Shown here piece after piece: positions 51,191 through 58,898 of a stretch of DNA of 64,000 bases; the first letter of the stretch is position 1; each line of letters begins with the position of its first letter. The notes under the pieces are model-generated. The model saw nothing but the letters and a program-made list of their open reading frames with translations. It was not told the origin of the DNA and ran no database searches. Position numbers and translations under genes: made by a program. The DNA lies in the NCBI RefSeq assembly GCF_004209755.1, contig NZ_CP035913.1, positions 2,728,001-2,792,000 of the forward strand. The letters run 5' to 3'. Source of the stretch: Pseudoduganella lutea (GTDB lineage: Bacteria; Pseudomonadota; Gammaproteobacteria; Burkholderiales; Burkholderiaceae_D).

Positions 51191-54136
51191 ATGTTCTTGA
51201 AGAAACGAGGTTTGGGCACGCTGGCACTTTGCATGACCCTGTTTGCCGCCATGCATGCACCCGCCGTGCATGCCGATGAGTTCGACACGTTGCGCGCCAA
51301 GTGGCAGACGCGTGCCAATGGCGGCAGCGTCAACGTGGCCGATGCCGATGTCGCCAGGCAGATCACCGCGGATACAGGGAATGCGCAGGCCAGCTGGAAT
51401 ACACTGATCACCAGCGCCAGCCGCACGTCGCTGTGGCCGGACTTGAGCGACTGGACCAAGTCCTCCACCATCACCGGCAGCTATTCGCGACTCGCCGTCA
51501 TGGCGGCCGCCTGGGCTTCGCCGCATTCTTCGCTCTATCACAATGCCGCGCTGGGAACGGACATCGTGGCCGGACTCGACTGGCTCACCCAGAACTACTA
51601 CCGGGCCGCGCTGGCAACTGCGTACGACAACTGGTGGGACTGGCAGATCGGCACGCCGCTGGCGCTCAACAATGCCGCCGTCGCCGTCTATCCATTGCTG
51701 ACGCCCACGCAGGTCAGCGCGTACATGGCCGCCATCGACCGTTTCGTGCCGGACCCCACACTGCGTACCAGTGCCAACGGCAAACTGTCCAGCACCGCCG
51801 AAACGGGCGCCAATCGCCTCGACAAGGCGCTCGTGGTCGTATTGCGGGGCATTCTCGCCAAGTCCGCCACCAAGATCGCCCAGGGCCGCGATGCCATCAG
51901 TCAAACCCTGCCTTACGTGACCAGCGGCGATGGTTTCTACGTGGATGGCTCGTTCATACAGCATGAGGACATTGCCTACATCGGCAGCTATGGCCCGGTG
52001 CTGCTGTCCGATATCGCCCGGCTGTTCTACATCCTCAACGGCTCGACGTGGAGCGTGACCGATCCCAATGCCGGCAATGCATACGCATGGGCCATGGAGG
52101 CATTCCGCCCGTTTATCTACGATGGCGCCATGATGGATTCGGTGCGCGGTCGCGCGATCGCGCGCCAGTTCGGCGACGATCACCGCAATGGCCGCGCCGT
52201 CATCGGTTCCATGGCGGAGCTGGCGCAGAGCCTGCCGGCCAGCCAGGCGGCCGAACTGAAAACCGTACTCAAAGGGTGGATGCAACGCGACACCAGCTTC
52301 GGCACGTCCTATTTCACGCCGACGCCGACCGCCACGCCGGGCGTGCTGGCCGGCGTCCCCGTCTACCAGATCGGCTTACTGAAAAGTATCCTCGCCGACG
52401 GTGCCATCGCGCCAGCCGAGGAGCCGGTGGGCACCCATGTCTTTGCGTCGAGCGATCGCGTCGTCCAACGCGAAGACGGCCACGCCTACGTGCTGAGCCT
52501 TTTCTCCAACCGCATCTCCGCCTTCGAGTACGGCAATGGCGAAAACACCAGGGCGTGGTGGACCGGCGTGGGCATGAGCTACCTGTACAACGGCGACTTG
52601 ACCCAGTACACCGGCAACTTCTGGCCGACCATCGATGCGCGGCGCCTGCCGGGAACCACCACCGACCACAGCGGCAGCAGCACGCTGACCGCCTGGGCCA
52701 GCAATCGCAATACCCGCAACATGGTCGGCGGCGCCGAACTGGCAGGACGCTACGCTGCCGTGGCATTCGACTTCGCCACCGCCAACGTGACCGGTTCGAC
52801 GCTGACCGGAAAAAAAGCCTGGTTCCTGTTCGGCGACCGGATCGTCGCTGCCGGAGCCGGCATCGCCAGCACGGGCGGCGCCAACGTGGAAACCATCGTG
52901 GAGAATCGCAAGCTGAACGCCGCTGGCGACAATGGCTTGACGGTCAATGGCGCGGTGAAATCCGCCAGCGCCGGCTGGAGCGAAACCATGGGGAGCGTGA
53001 AGTGGGCCCATCTTGCCAGCAGCGTCGCCGGCAGCGACATCGGCTATTACTTTCCCACCATGCCTTCGGTGACCGGCCTGCGCGAAACGCGCACCGGTGC
53101 GTGGAGCGACATCAACACCACTGCCAGCGCCGACCCGGTCTCGAACACCTTCCTCAGCCTGGCGCTGCAGCACGGCACCGATCCAACGGCAGGCTCCTAC
53201 AGCTACGTGGTCCTGCCCAACCGCAGCGCAGCGGCAACCGCTGCCTACGCGGCGGCACCCACGGTCGCGGTGCTCGAACGGTCGACCAGCGCCATCGCGG
53301 TCGCCGACAGCGCCCTCGGGCTGACTGGCGCCGTGTTCTGGAACGATGCCACGAAGTCCGTCAGCCAGGGAGGCAAGATCCTGCTGACCAGCGATCGCAA
53401 GGCCGCGGTGGTGATGCAGCAGACCGGCACCGACCTGGAGGTCAGTGTTGCCGATCCCACCCAGGCCAATACCGGTGTCATCAACATCGAAATCAACCGG
53501 AGCGCATCGGCACTGACCAGTGCGGACGCGGCGGTGACGGTAGTGCAGTTGAGCCCCACCATCAAGCTGGCGGTCAGCACCGGCGCCGCGGCCGGCAAAT
53601 CGTTCACGGCGCGCTTCGCCCTGCACACGGTCCATAGCCTGCCGCCCGCCGCGGATGCCTATGTTCGTGACGGTACCTATGCGACGACCAACTACGGCAG
53701 CACGAACAGCCTGGTACTGAAGAAAGATACATCCAACTACCATCGCAAGGCCTTCGTCCGGTTCGACCTGTCGGCCATCACGGGCACACTGGACAGCGCC
53801 AGTCTCATGCTGACCACTTCCTCGATCGGCCAGAGCACGTCCATGACGACCAATCTGCTGCTGGCCAGCAGCGCGAGCTGGTCCGAAGCCACGCTGAACT
53901 GGACCAACGCGCCGGCCGCCGGTGCGCTGCTTGGCAGCTGGACAGCACCGGCTGCCCAGGAACCGGTCACGGTCGACGTCACGAATGCGGTCAGCGCCGC
54001 GCTGCAGGGCAACCGTCAGCTGTCCCTCGTACTGGAACTGGCCAGCAGCTATGGCGCCAACGGCTGGATCGAGTACGCCAGCAAGGAAAACGGCACCGCC
54101 ATTTTCCGTCCGCAACTGGTCATCAGGACGCGCTAG
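51191..54136 (+). CDS. Secreted polysaccharide lyase family 8 enzyme with C-terminal DNRLRE/CBM96-like domain
   Basis: 981 aa with a signal peptide of about 28 residues (MTLFAAMHAPAVHA). PL8 lyases (hyaluronate, chondroitin AC, xanthan lyases) eliminate across uronic-acid linkages. The catalytic set is visible: N147 in NWWDWQIGTP, H258 and Y267 in FIQHEDIAYIGSYG, and R321 in SVRGRAIARQ; the spacings H to Y (9) and H to R (63) match characterised enzymes. The alpha/alpha toroid covers about 30-370 and the beta-sandwich about 400-800. The final about 170 residues (from DAYVRDGTYATTNYGSTNSL) resemble the DNRLRE/CBM96 domain, likely for binding substrate or the cell surface. The substrate is not resolved. 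An operator-like site lies in its promoter. Confidence 0.93.
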   Translation: MFLKKRGLGTLALCMTLFAAMHAPAVHADEFDTLRAKWQTRANGGSVNVADADVARQITADTGNAQASWNTLITSASRTSLWPDLSDWTKSSTITGSYSRLAVMAAAWASPHSSLYHNAALGTDIVAGLDWLTQNYYRAALATAYDNWWDWQIGTPLALNNAAVAVYPLLTPTQVSAYMAAIDRFVPDPTLRTSANGKLSSTAETGANRLDKALVVVLRGILAKSATKIAQGRDAISQTLPYVTSGDGFYVDGSFIQHEDIAYIGSYGPVLLSDIARLFYILNGSTWSVTDPNAGNAYAWAMEAFRPFIYDGAMMDSVRGRAIARQFGDDHRNGRAVIGSMAELAQSLPASQAAELKTVLKGWMQRDTSFGTSYFTPTPTATPGVLAGVPVYQIGLLKSILADGAIAPAEEPVGTHVFASSDRVVQREDGHAYVLSLFSNRISAFEYGNGENTRAWWTGVGMSYLYNGDLTQYTGNFWPTIDARRLPGTTTDHSGSSTLTAWASNRNTRNMVGGAELAGRYAAVAFDFATANVTGSTLTGKKAWFLFGDRIVAAGAGIASTGGANVETIVENRKLNAAGDNGLTVNGAVKSASAGWSETMGSVKWAHLASSVAGSDIGYYFPTMPSVTGLRETRTGAWSDINTTASADPVSNTFLSLALQHGTDPTAGSYSYVVLPNRSAAATAAYAAAPTVAVLERSTSAIAVADSALGLTGAVFWNDATKSVSQGGKILLTSDRKAAVVMQQTGTDLEVSVADPTQANTGVINIEINRSASALTSADAAVTVVQLSPTIKLAVSTGAAAGKSFTARFALHTVHSLPPAADAYVRDGTYATTNYGSTNSLVLKKDTSNYHRKAFVRFDLSAITGTLDSASLMLTTSSIGQSTSMTTNLLLASSASWSEATLNWTNAPAAGALLGSWTAPAAQEPVTVDVTNAVSAALQGNRQLSLVLELASSYGANGWIEYASKENGTAIFRPQLVIRTR

Positions 54137-54246
54137 CGCGGCGCACCAGCAGGACACACCGGGCGACCTGCACGGTAGTTTTCGCTAGGCTCGAATGCTG
54201 CGCGTAGCACCACGATAAAAACCGATACCGCATTCAAACACGTTAT

Positions 54247-54258
54247 GATATCGTTCCC
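54247..54258 (+). promoter_or_regulatory. Operator site 2 (607-aa gene)
   Basis: GATATCGTTCCC, the same word as site 3 and one base from site 1. It overlaps a TATGAT (54244-54249) that could be the -10. The -35 is weaker than at sites 1 and 3. It lies 94 bases before the start of the next gene. Confidence 0.6.
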
Positions 54259-54351
54259 TTAGTTTAAATGTTACAAGCCCAAGCGCCGGACCATGCAAGC
54301 TGTCCGGCGCGACCGCCGGCATGGCCCGGCCCAAACTTTTCCGGAGAATCA

Positions 54352-56175
54352 ATGCGTCATTTGGTTGTACTGTTTGCCGCGGCCCTCCTGCAGGCCGCGC
54401 CCGCCCACGCGACCGCGCCGTTGGACAGCACCGTCGAGCAAGCCTATCCACAACTGGAATGGCTTTTCCAGAAACTGGTGGCGGAAGGGGAAAACTTCAC
54501 GCTGGGTGGCAAGGAAGCCTTCAGGACCAAGGACAAATACCTGCCGGGAAAGGTCGCTGCCGGCTTGGCCGACCTGCTGGTGCACTTGCCGCCAGACGAC
54601 CCGCGCCTGCCCGCCATGCTGCGCGATTACGCCAGGCTGGCCGATCTCACCGTCGGCATGGACAATGAAACCTGGGGCATCTACTACTACATGGGCGCCC
54701 TGCACCGGCTGAACAAGGCAGGCTTGCTGCAGCGGGCCGTGCGGCCCGACACCCTGGCGGCACTGCGCCAGCGGCTCGACTGGCGCAGCTTCGTTCGCGA
54801 GAGCGATTTCACCTTGTCCAGCCTGCCCACCAACTATTACGGCGTCGCCTTCAGCATCGCCCGGCTGCGCGCGCTGATGGGCTGGGAAGACACGCGCGCC
54901 AGCGAAGTACTGCTCGACAAAATGATGAAGCATTACGCGGCCTACTCGGGCGACTTCGGTTTCAGCGACGAAACCGATGGCCACGGGCGTTTCGACCGCT
55001 ACAGCATCCTGCTCAGCGCCGAGATTTGCGAGCGTTTCCTGGAAACAGGCATGGAGGTCCCGGCAGAACTGAAAGCGCTGCTGCGCAAGTCCGCCGACGT
55101 GGCGCTGAACAGCGCCAGCGCTGACGGCACCGGCTTCACCATGGGCCGCAGCCTGGGGCCCTACGGCGAGACGGCGATGCTGGAAATCCTGTCGACCGCT
55201 GCTTACCTCGGCGTGCTCAGCGCCGAAGAAAAGGAATACGCCTATGCCTATTCCGCCCGCATCGCCGAGCGGTACATGCGCTTCTGGTACCAGCCGGAAC
55301 TGCGCTCGGTCGACCTGTGGGGCGGTGGACGCCGCACCGATGCCTACCGCGGCAACTACCGTATCCTGGGCGAGAATTTTTCGCTGCTGCATCAGCTGAT
55401 CGTCACCAGCGACCTGTGGTCGCGCGCCGGCATGGCGGGCCGTGCTCCGCGCGAGGACCTGGCCCAGTGGCTGCAACGGGCCCGCCCGAAGTTCAGCCTG
55501 ACGCGTTTCGCCCAGGGCCGGTACGACCGCGCGCTGGCCACGTGGCGTGACGGGGACCACGTGTTCAGCCTGTCGATGGTCAATGGCGGGCCCGGCATGC
55601 ATGCCCACAGCCCGTATTACCCGCTATCCTTCTCCCACAGCATCGTGTCAGGAATCGCCGATAGCGGCGCGGCGCGGCCGCAACTGCTGCCGAAGTTCAC
55701 GTTGGCCGATGGCAGCGAACTGATCGCCACGGCCTTCATCCAGGACATCCAGGCGCGCGCCAGCGGCGCCGGGCAGATCGTCAGCTACCGCCAGGACGCC
55801 CTGACACGCCTCGGTCAGGACCTGCCGCAGAAGGATCCCCGCATCCGCGTCGACACGGAATACGCCTTGATGCCGGGAGCCATTACCCGCACCGACCGCT
55901 ACACGGCCGTCGTACCCGTGGAGGTGGCCGACGTGACGCTGGAGTTCGCGTCATTTTCAAGGGGCGCCACCGCTGCCGGCACAGCGATCGGTTTTGCCGA
56001 AGGCACCGTGCGCAGCTTCGACGTGAAAGGCCTCGCATCCTGCCAGGCGCTTCCCGCGGGGGACAGCCCGGACTATCGGGCCCCATATGGGCAGATGCAT
56101 ACCGTGGTCCGGTGCGCCAGCGGCGCCATCAGCCTGCGCGAGCCGCTCGTGGTGAGCTGGACCATCCGTTACTGA
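54352..56175 (+). CDS. Secreted protein of unrecognised family, possible polysaccharide lyase or hydrolase
   Basis: 607 aa from ATG 54352 (CCGGAGAATCA upstream), with a signal peptide of about 19 residues. The first about 370 residues look helical, with repeated hydrophobic helices, GMDNETWGIYYYMGALHRL, LPTNYYGVAFSIARLRALMG, GHGRFDRYSILLSAEICERF and FTMGRSLGPYGETAMLEIL, suggesting an alpha/alpha toroid. The last about 200 residues are beta-rich and start with SLSMVNGGPGMHAHSPYYPL. This layout is shared by several polysaccharide lyase families, but I cannot assign one. Its own operator-like site and position between PL8 and GH105 argue for a role in the same pathway. Confidence 0.7.
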   Translation: MRHLVVLFAAALLQAAPAHATAPLDSTVEQAYPQLEWLFQKLVAEGENFTLGGKEAFRTKDKYLPGKVAAGLADLLVHLPPDDPRLPAMLRDYARLADLTVGMDNETWGIYYYMGALHRLNKAGLLQRAVRPDTLAALRQRLDWRSFVRESDFTLSSLPTNYYGVAFSIARLRALMGWEDTRASEVLLDKMMKHYAAYSGDFGFSDETDGHGRFDRYSILLSAEICERFLETGMEVPAELKALLRKSADVALNSASADGTGFTMGRSLGPYGETAMLEILSTAAYLGVLSAEEKEYAYAYSARIAERYMRFWYQPELRSVDLWGGGRRTDAYRGNYRILGENFSLLHQLIVTSDLWSRAGMAGRAPREDLAQWLQRARPKFSLTRFAQGRYDRALATWRDGDHVFSLSMVNGGPGMHAHSPYYPLSFSHSIVSGIADSGAARPQLLPKFTLADGSELIATAFIQDIQARASGAGQIVSYRQDALTRLGQDLPQKDPRIRVDTEYALMPGAITRTDRYTAVVPVEVADVTLEFASFSRGATAAGTAIGFAEGTVRSFDVKGLASCQALPAGDSPDYRAPYGQMHTVVRCASGAISLREPLVVSWTIRY

Positions 56176-56203
56176 TTTCAAACCAACCCAAGGACTCCAC
56201 ACG

Positions 56204-57367
56204 ATGACGACGAATCCCTTGCGGCTGTGTGCCGCGCTGCTGTTGGCTTTCCCCATGGTGGCCGTGCCGGCCGGCACGGCGCTTGCCGCCGCGCCGGCCC
56301 CTGCATCGCACACGGCCCAGCCCGCGCCCGAGGCAACGCAGGCGGCTGTGATCGAGATCATGCAGCGGGCAGCCGACTGGCAGCTCGGCCACCCCAGCGC
56401 GCACCCGCCGACCGACTGGACGCAAGGCGCCGGTTATGCCGGCATGATGGCGCTGGCCGGCATTTCCGACGACCCGCGCTACCGTGAAGCGATGCGCCGG
56501 ATGGGCGAACAGAACGGCTGGAAGCTGGGGCCCTACCGCTATTTCGCGGATGACCATATCGTCGGGCAGACGTACGCCGAGTTGTACCTGCAGTTCCGCG
56601 ATCCGGCGATGATCGCGCCCATGCGCGCGCAGTTCGACGGCATCCTGGCCGAACCCCGCGAAGGTTCGCTGCGCTTCGATGCGCCGGGCGCGTTGCAGCG
56701 CTGGGTGTGGTGCGACGCGCTCTTCATGGCGCCGCCCACATGGGCGCGCCTGACGGCCGCCACCGGTGACCCGCGCTACCTGGAACTGGCGATCGCGCAC
56801 TGGTGGCGCACTGCCGACTTCCTGTATGACCCCGAGGAGCGGCTGTTCTTCCGCGACAGCACGTACTTTGCCAAGCGCGAACCGAATGGCCGCAAGGTGT
56901 TCTGGAGCCGCGGCAACGGCTGGGTCATGGGCGGCCTGGTGCGCATGATGCAGTACATCCCGCCGGCCCATCCCGCACGCCCCCGCTTCGAACGCCAATT
57001 CAAGGACATGGCCCAGCGGCTGCTGGCCCTTCAGCACGCCGATGGCACATGGCGCACCAGCCTGCTGGACCCCGATAGCTATCCGCTCAAGGAAACCAGC
57101 GGCACGGCGCTGACCACCTATGCGCTGGCGTGGGGCGTCAACGAAGGCTTGCTCGAGCGCTCGGTGTTCGCTCCCGCCGTGAAGCGGGCCTGGGCCGGGC
57201 TGACGGCCAGCGTGCAGGCCGACGGCAAACTGACCGATGTGCAACCGGCTGGCCAGGATCCGCGCGCGTTCGATCCCCAGGGCACGGAAGTGTTCGGTGT
57301 TGGCGCATTCCTGCTGGCCGGCAGCGAGGTGTACCGGATGGCCCCGGGCAAGGCCAAACCGCTTTGA
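56204..57367 (+). CDS. Glycoside hydrolase family 105/88-like unsaturated uronyl hydrolase
   Basis: 387 aa with a signal peptide of about 29 residues (up to AGTALAAA). These enzymes remove the unsaturated uronic acid left at the non-reducing end by a lyase, by hydration of the double bond. The conserved acidic residues are in RYFADDHIVGQTYAELY (D116/D117) and RWVWCDALFMAPPTW (D171); FWSRGNGWVMGGLVRMM and ETSGTALTTYALAWGVNEG are also family marks. The signal peptide places it in the periplasm or outside. It is 28 bases after the 607-aa gene, so probably co-transcribed with it. The stop converges on the LacI gene 10 bases away. Confidence 0.92.
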   Translation: MTTNPLRLCAALLLAFPMVAVPAGTALAAAPAPASHTAQPAPEATQAAVIEIMQRAADWQLGHPSAHPPTDWTQGAGYAGMMALAGISDDPRYREAMRRMGEQNGWKLGPYRYFADDHIVGQTYAELYLQFRDPAMIAPMRAQFDGILAEPREGSLRFDAPGALQRWVWCDALFMAPPTWARLTAATGDPRYLELAIAHWWRTADFLYDPEERLFFRDSTYFAKREPNGRKVFWSRGNGWVMGGLVRMMQYIPPAHPARPRFERQFKDMAQRLLALQHADGTWRTSLLDPDSYPLKETSGTALTTYALAWGVNEGLLERSVFAPAVKRAWAGLTASVQADGKLTDVQPAGQDPRAFDPQGTEVFGVGAFLLAGSEVYRMAPGKAKPL

Positions 57368-57377
57368 TTCAACCGCC

Positions 57378-58460
57378 CTAGGCGGCCGACTTGCGCGGCC
57401 GGCGCGCCCGTTCCTTGCCGGGCGTCGCGACGTCGGGCGGCGCCGTGGACGCGCGGATAACGAGTTCGCCGGGAAACGTCATGCGCTGTCGCTTGCCCGG
57501 TTCATTGTGGATACGGCGGATCAGCTCGCCGACGGCCGCGCGCGCCATCTCGGGGGCTGGATGGCGCAGGGTCGTCAAACCCGGTTGCAGCATGCCGGCG
57601 CCCGCCATGTCGTCGAAGCCGACAAGGGACAGCTGGTCGGGCAGCTTCAGGCCGGCCTCGCGCGCCGCGCGCATGCAACCGATCGCCATGGCATCGTTGG
57701 CGGCGAAGATCGCCGTCGGGCGGTCGGGCTGCGCCAGCAGCAAGCGCGCGGCCTCGAAACCGGTATGTTCATTGAATTCACCCTGCCCGACCAGGCGCTC
57801 GTCGGCCACGATACCCGCCTGTTCCAATGCCAGGCGGTAGCCACGCTCGCGCTCCGCACTCTGCCCGGAATAAGGCGTGCCACGAATAAAGCCGATACGG
57901 CGATGGCCGAGATCGATCAGGTGCGTGACCGCGTCACGCGAACAATTGACGTTATCGCCGATCACGACCGGGAGCGAGGTCTCCCTGGCGCAGTAGTTCA
58001 CCAGCACGACCGGTGTGTCGCTCTTTTCCAGCGTCTGCAAATAGGGTTCGGTCATGCGCGGCGTGACGAACACGAGGCCATCCCAAAGGCTGTCCAGCAG
58101 CTCGCTGATGCGCTTGCCGCCATCGACATCGAGTTCGCCGAAGGTGTTGTAGATCAGCAGGTCCATGTGATGTTCGTGCACCACGGCACCCATCTCGGCG
58201 ACGAACTCGTTGATCACGGTCGAGGTCATGTCGGTAACGACGAAGCCGACGACATTGGTGCGTCCGCTCTTCCGCATGCGCGCCGCGGCATCCGGGGAAT
58301 AGCCGAGCGAAGCAGCCGCCTCGAGCACCTTCGCCTTTACCTCTTCCGCCACATAGCCGGCACCACTGAACGCGCGCGAAGCCGTCATGGTGGAGACCCC
58401 GGCGGCCTCGGCGACGTCGACCAGCGTGGTGCCCATTTTACCCATCCATTCTTTTGTCAT
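57378..58460 (-). CDS. LacI/GntR-type transcriptional regulator (locus B)
   Basis: 360 aa. The HTH is TLVDVAEAAGVSTMTASRAFSGAGYV (about 12-37), followed by ARMRKSGRTNVVGFVV. The effector domain has DGLVFVTPRMTEPYL, PVVLVNYCARE, IFAANDAMAIGCMRAAREAG and LVGFDDMAGAGMLQPGLTTLRHP. The STMTASR helix is like the gluconate-repressor branch. A basic tail (ERARRPRKSAA) ends the protein. It is the only regulator in locus B and the best candidate for the four GGGAACGAT sites, two of which lie upstream of it, so self-regulation is probable. Confidence 0.93.
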   Translation of the reverse strand: MTKEWMGKMGTTLVDVAEAAGVSTMTASRAFSGAGYVAEEVKAKVLEAAASLGYSPDAAARMRKSGRTNVVGFVVTDMTSTVINEFVAEMGAVVHEHHMDLLIYNTFGELDVDGGKRISELLDSLWDGLVFVTPRMTEPYLQTLEKSDTPVVLVNYCARETSLPVVIGDNVNCSRDAVTHLIDLGHRRIGFIRGTPYSGQSAERERGYRLALEQAGIVADERLVGQGEFNEHTGFEAARLLLAQPDRPTAIFAANDAMAIGCMRAAREAGLKLPDQLSLVGFDDMAGAGMLQPGLTTLRHPAPEMARAAVGELIRRIHNEPGKRQRMTFPGELVIRASTAPPDVATPGKERARRPRKSAA

Positions 58461-58613
58461 CAGTGTCGTTCTCGATATGCGCGATCAGCGGTCGACAGGA
58501 TTATCCCATGCCCGCCATGCGGCAGCGCTTCCTGCCGCCACGGCGCGAACCGCTGCCGCGGTGTGTCGTTCTCCTCCGATGCGCCAGCCGAACATCCTCG
58601 CGGCACAAACATG

Positions 58614-58646
58614 TTGCATGCTCTATTACAAACTGATATCGTTCCC
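58614..58646 (+). promoter_or_regulatory. Promoter-operator module, site 3 (toward TonB receptor)
   Basis: TTGCAT (58614-58619), 17 bases, TATCGT (58637-58642) within GATATCGTTCCC (58635-58646). Spacing and words equal those of site 1. It would start transcription toward the TonB receptor gene with a leader of about 250 nt. Confidence 0.65.
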
Positions 58647-58780
58647 ACATCGTGATCAGAAGCATTGCCAACGCCGCAAGCCCGTGATTTCCGCATCGCA
58701 GAACTGCAAACGGCGGCGTGGCACGTCCATGGCAATAAGCTGGACAAGGCAGTATCCGCTGGTAGCACGCGGCATGAAAT

Positions 58781-58792
58781 GGGAACGATCCC
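58781..58792 (-). promoter_or_regulatory. Operator site 4 (toward LacI gene)
   Basis: GGGAACGATCCC on the plus strand; read on the minus strand, GGGATCGTTCCC. It has the most symmetric form of the four (GGGA..TCCC around a central CG). On the minus strand the flanks CAGAAAAAG and CATTTCA resemble those of site 1 (CAGAAAAGG and CATTCA). Confidence 0.6.
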
Positions 58793-58898
58793 TTTTTCTG
58801 CCTGTGCATTGAACTGACATTCTTTGCCTGCCTGGAAGCACGCCTGGCCTGGGCAAGCGGGATAGTCGAATACTTTCGAAAAATGACTGGAGAAGTCG

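Larger units (their letters stand above)
58461..58898. other. Divergent control region between LacI and TonB receptor of locus B
   Basis: 438 bases with no convincing gene. It holds operator sites 3 and 4, about 146 bases apart centre to centre and in opposite orientation. The stretch 58641-58900 before the TonB gene contains no obvious terminator. Weak reading frames on both strands are not believed. Confidence 0.5.
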
